Part shown: positions 4,313 through 6,247 of the stretch, piece by piece
How positions within the stretch are numbered: the stretch's first letter is position 1
Layout of the letters: every line of letters starts with the position of its first letter
Assembly: GCA_902385025.1 (NCBI GenBank)
Contig: CABMDX010000039.1
Location: forward strand, 1-6,247
From: an uncultured archaeon
Lineage (GTDB): Archaea > Halobacteriota > Methanosarcinia > Methanotrichales > Methanotrichaceae
DNA length: 6,247 nucleotides
Direction: 5' to 3'
Notes under the pieces: model-generated
Seen by the model: only the letters and a program-made list of their open reading frames with translations
Database searches by the model: none
Told to the model about the DNA's origin: nothing
Position numbers and translations under genes: made by a program

Positions 4313-5929
4313 CTAGAGCCTTCCCCACTCCAGCTCCAGGGCCACCACCGGCTGCTCCAGGCCGAAGGATCGCATGACACTTGGATGCAGCTCTCCAAAG
4401 CAGCCAATGATCTCGCCGCCGGCCAGCAGATCCGCCCCCCTTCCTGGCAGGAACACGCTATCGCTGGACGCAGCGATCTCCACAGACAGCGCCAGCTCCC
4501 GCAGGACCGCATCGGTCATGGATCTGATCTCGGAGAAGCTTGCACCGCTATGAATGGAGGCTGCTGCCAGATGCATCCTGGTCTTCTTCTCCACCACAAC
4601 ATCTCCCGCTGCAAAGATCCTCTGCGGAAGGGGGTGATGCTGGTTGAGAGCGAAGATCTCCAGGAGACAGGAGAGAAGCGAGGTGCGCAAAATGGTATGC
4701 AGCTCGCTGATAGGATGGAGAACGCGCGTTGCCCCCCTGGGCTCTCGCCTCATCCACTCGAAGTGCACCTTTTCATTCGTGAGGGTGAAGGGCATGGTCT
4801 CCAGATAGCCCAGGCCCGCCATGACCTCGCGAATCTCGCCCTTTCGAACCTCCGAGGGGTGCGCTCTGCCCACAGTCACGGTCCTCGGGAGCCTCGCCTC
4901 AAGCTTTTCATAGCCATAGGCCTTGGCAGCATCCTCGAAGATGTCCCAGGCATGCATGATATCCGCCCGGTAGGCTGGAACCTGCACAGCGACACACGAG
5001 CCCTCTGCCAGAGCGCCATAGCGCATCCTCTGCAGACACTCTGCCAGCTCCTCCGGCCCCAGATCAAAGCCTATCAGCCGATTGGCCTCCTCCGGACTCA
5101 CGTTCCATCTGGCAGGCTCAAGATTTGGCGAGACGAAATCGCCCTCGCTCCTCTTTACGAGAACACTCTCAATCCTTCCGCCCCGCTCAGCAAGAGATGT
5201 TACCACAATGTTCAGGGCCTTGTGGACCATGGGGTCGGTTCCCGTGACATCAATGAAGAGATCCTGTGTCTCCTCTGTGACGCTGGTCAGCTCGCCATTG
5301 ATGATCGGCGGGAAGGAGAGCACCTGATCGCAGGAATCCACTATGAGAGGATAGCGCTCGCATCCCACCAGTATGTGGCCGTAGTCCTTTCCCTTGGGAT
5401 GCTTTTTGAGCATATCTCTCATGCTCATCTCCTCGCAAAAGTCCAGAGGCACAAATTTCCGGTCCGGATCGGCTCCGAAATAGCGGAACGGAGGAGTGAC
5501 GCGAGAGATGTCGTGCACGCCTATCGCCACCTTTCGCCTGTTTCTTCCCAGACCCCAGTGCAGGTCCTCCTGCAGGCCCATGAGCGACTCAATGGCCTCA
5601 TCTGTGAACTGCAGTCCCCGCACCACCGCGCAGCCAATTATGGGGCGCACCGATTTCACCGACTCGTCCACCTGCAGGACCACCGGCCCCTTCTGGGCTT
5701 TGTACTCGACTAGCCCGGTCTTGATGCCCAGGAACCCCTGCATGGCCCTGGCCACGCCCTCGGAGCTGTAGAGATCAGGGCGATCCGGGAAGAACTCCAC
5801 GTCCACGTACTCCTCTTCCGCCCTCTTTCCAATGTCCGCACCCATCATGGCGAGCCTTTTCATGATGCTCTCGCGGGAGGCTCCAATCAGCCTCTCCATA
5901 TCATCGTAATAAAGTCTGACAACCGGCAT
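4313..5929 (-). CDS. pheT: Phenylalanyl-tRNA synthetase beta subunit, archaeal type
   Basis: This is the 538-residue beta chain of the (alpha-beta)2 cytosolic enzyme that charges tRNA-Phe. Its length and domain order are archaeal/eukaryal: it lacks the N-terminal EMAP/OB domain of the roughly 800-residue bacterial chain. The N-terminal part contains VDVEFFPDRPDLYSSEGVAR (about 42-61), typical of archaeal PheT. The B3/B4 editing region spans about 85-265 (ALxF-like VRGLQFTDEAIE, RRKVAIGVHDI, NGELTSVTEETQDLFIDVTGT). The B5 domain spans about 270-348, with the acidic Mg-binding stretch PAYRADIMHAWDIFEDAAK (318-336). The catalytic-like core follows (LGYLETMPFTLTNEK, LRTSLLSCLLE, FAAGDVV, GCFGELHPSV). 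I chose the ATG at 5927-5929 because GGAGG at 5938-5942 sits 8 nt upstream. The TTG two codons earlier is only 2 nt from that site. It lies 12 nt behind pheS and is surely co-transcribed with it. Confidence 0.97.
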   Translation of the reverse strand: MPVVRLYYDDMERLIGASRESIMKRLAMMGADIGKRAEEEYVDVEFFPDRPDLYSSEGVARAMQGFLGIKTGLVEYKAQKGPVVLQVDESVKSVRPIIGCAVVRGLQFTDEAIESLMGLQEDLHWGLGRNRRKVAIGVHDISRVTPPFRYFGADPDRKFVPLDFCEEMSMRDMLKKHPKGKDYGHILVGCERYPLIVDSCDQVLSFPPIINGELTSVTEETQDLFIDVTGTDPMVHKALNIVVTSLAERGGRIESVLVKRSEGDFVSPNLEPARWNVSPEEANRLIGFDLGPEELAECLQRMRYGALAEGSCVAVQVPAYRADIMHAWDIFEDAAKAYGYEKLEARLPRTVTVGRAHPSEVRKGEIREVMAGLGYLETMPFTLTNEKVHFEWMRREPRGATRVLHPISELHTILRTSLLSCLLEIFALNQHHPLPQRIFAAGDVVVEKKTRMHLAAASIHSGASFSEIRSMTDAVLRELALSVEIAASSDSVFLPGRGADLLAGGEIIGCFGELHPSVMRSFGLEQPVVALELEWGRL

Positions 5930-5937
5930 GATCAATT

Positions 5938-5942
5938 CCTCC
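5938..5942 (-). promoter_or_regulatory. Ribosome site of pheT overlapping the pheS stop codon
   Basis: The minus strand reads TAGGAGG: the TAG of pheS (5942-5944) runs directly into GGAGG, sharing one G. The 8-nt spacing to ATG 5929 decides the pheT start. Ribosomes ending pheS would stand on the pheT ribosome site, which suggests translational coupling of the two subunits. Confidence 0.75.
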
Positions 5943-6247
5943 TAGAGCTTGATGGAAACAGGCGTCTCGCGCAGCCAATCGATATCCGACTGATAGAGCA
6001 GCCTCAGGTCCTTGAGCCCCAGCCTGAGCATGGCAACCCTGGAGACGCCCAGACCCCAGGCCAGCACCGGATGCTCAATGCCAAAGGGCGCCGTGACCTC
6101 TTTTCTGAAGACTCCCGCGCCTCCGAGCTCCACCCAGCCCAGGCCGTCTATGAAGACCTCGGGCTCGACTGATGGCTCGGTATAGGGGAAGTAGCCTGGG
6201 CGGAAGCGAACCTCCGAGAAGCCCATCTTGGCATAAAACTCCTTCAA
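5942..6247 (-). CDS. pheS: Phenylalanyl-tRNA synthetase alpha subunit (C-terminal part, cut by right window edge)
   Basis: The last 101 codons of the catalytic alpha chain; the N-terminal and most of the central catalytic domain lie beyond the window. Recognisable are the conserved phenylalanine-pocket segment [14 protein letters not shown], the strand [14 protein letters not shown], and class II motif 3, [13 protein letters not shown], with the ATP-contacting Arg. The family tail [13 protein letters not shown] then runs to a TAG at 5942-5944. No start codon is present in this window: the TTG at the edge is an internal Leu codon. The gene is the upstream partner of pheT in a two-gene operon with a 12-nt gap. 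Confidence 0.96.
   Translation of the reverse strand: MKEFYAKMGFSEVRFRPGYFPYTEPSVEPEVFIDGLGWVELGGAGVFRKEVTAPFGIEHPVLAWGLGVSRVAMLRLGLKDLRLLYQSDIDWLRETPVSIKL

Noticed and set aside
4121..5713. A 530-codon plus-strand open frame opposite pheT
   Set aside because: It lies antisense to the unmistakable pheT gene and part of the CBS gene, has no ribosome site or promoter, and gives His/Arg/Ser/Leu-rich sequence without domains, as expected of a GC-rich antisense shadow frame.

Overview
The window looks like a chromosomal piece of a methanogenic archaeon of the Methanosarcinales, most likely near Methanothrix (Methanosaeta). The domain is well supported. PheS and PheT have the archaeal/eukaryal architecture (PheT of about 540 residues, without the bacterial EMAP-like N-terminal domain). 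Promoters are TATA-box type at about 25-30 bp from the inferred transcript start. Shine-Dalgarno sites match the archaeal GGAGGTGATC core, and the serine tRNA has no encoded CCA. The genus is an inference.

The right part (about 3680-6247) is GC-rich core genome, all on the minus strand. In transcription order it holds the C-terminal third of pheS (cut by the window edge), pheT 12 nt behind it with its ribosome site built over the pheS stop codon, a T8 terminator, a separate two-CBS-domain protein with a possible leaderless promoter, and a tRNA-Ser(GCU) with its own TATA box. Phenylalanyl-tRNA synthetase is an (alpha-beta)2 enzyme, so the coupled pheS-pheT arrangement supplies both subunits together.

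The left part (1-3680) is a looser, mostly AT-richer string of single genes with their own promoters and terminators, with no operon logic. It contains the tail of an unidentified plus-strand gene at the left edge and a small secreted Asp/Gly/Ser-rich protein (minus). It then has a short GC-rich two-frame coding relic, a stand-alone GNAT acetyltransferase with a probable leaderless transcript, and an AT-rich 306-bp gap. Next come an unknown 111-residue cytosolic protein with a very strong ribosome site, two tandem hairpins resembling an IS200/IS605-type element end, and an unknown 86-residue protein. Last is a six-transmembrane voltage-gated potassium-type channel whose C-terminus is a four-cysteine zinc ribbon.

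I found no CRISPR array, no intact transposase, no rRNA and no obvious defence or biosynthetic cluster. The items most worth a second look are the channel-zinc ribbon fusion, the two orphan small genes around the tandem hairpins, the secreted acidic repeat protein and the frameshifted relic at 434-591.
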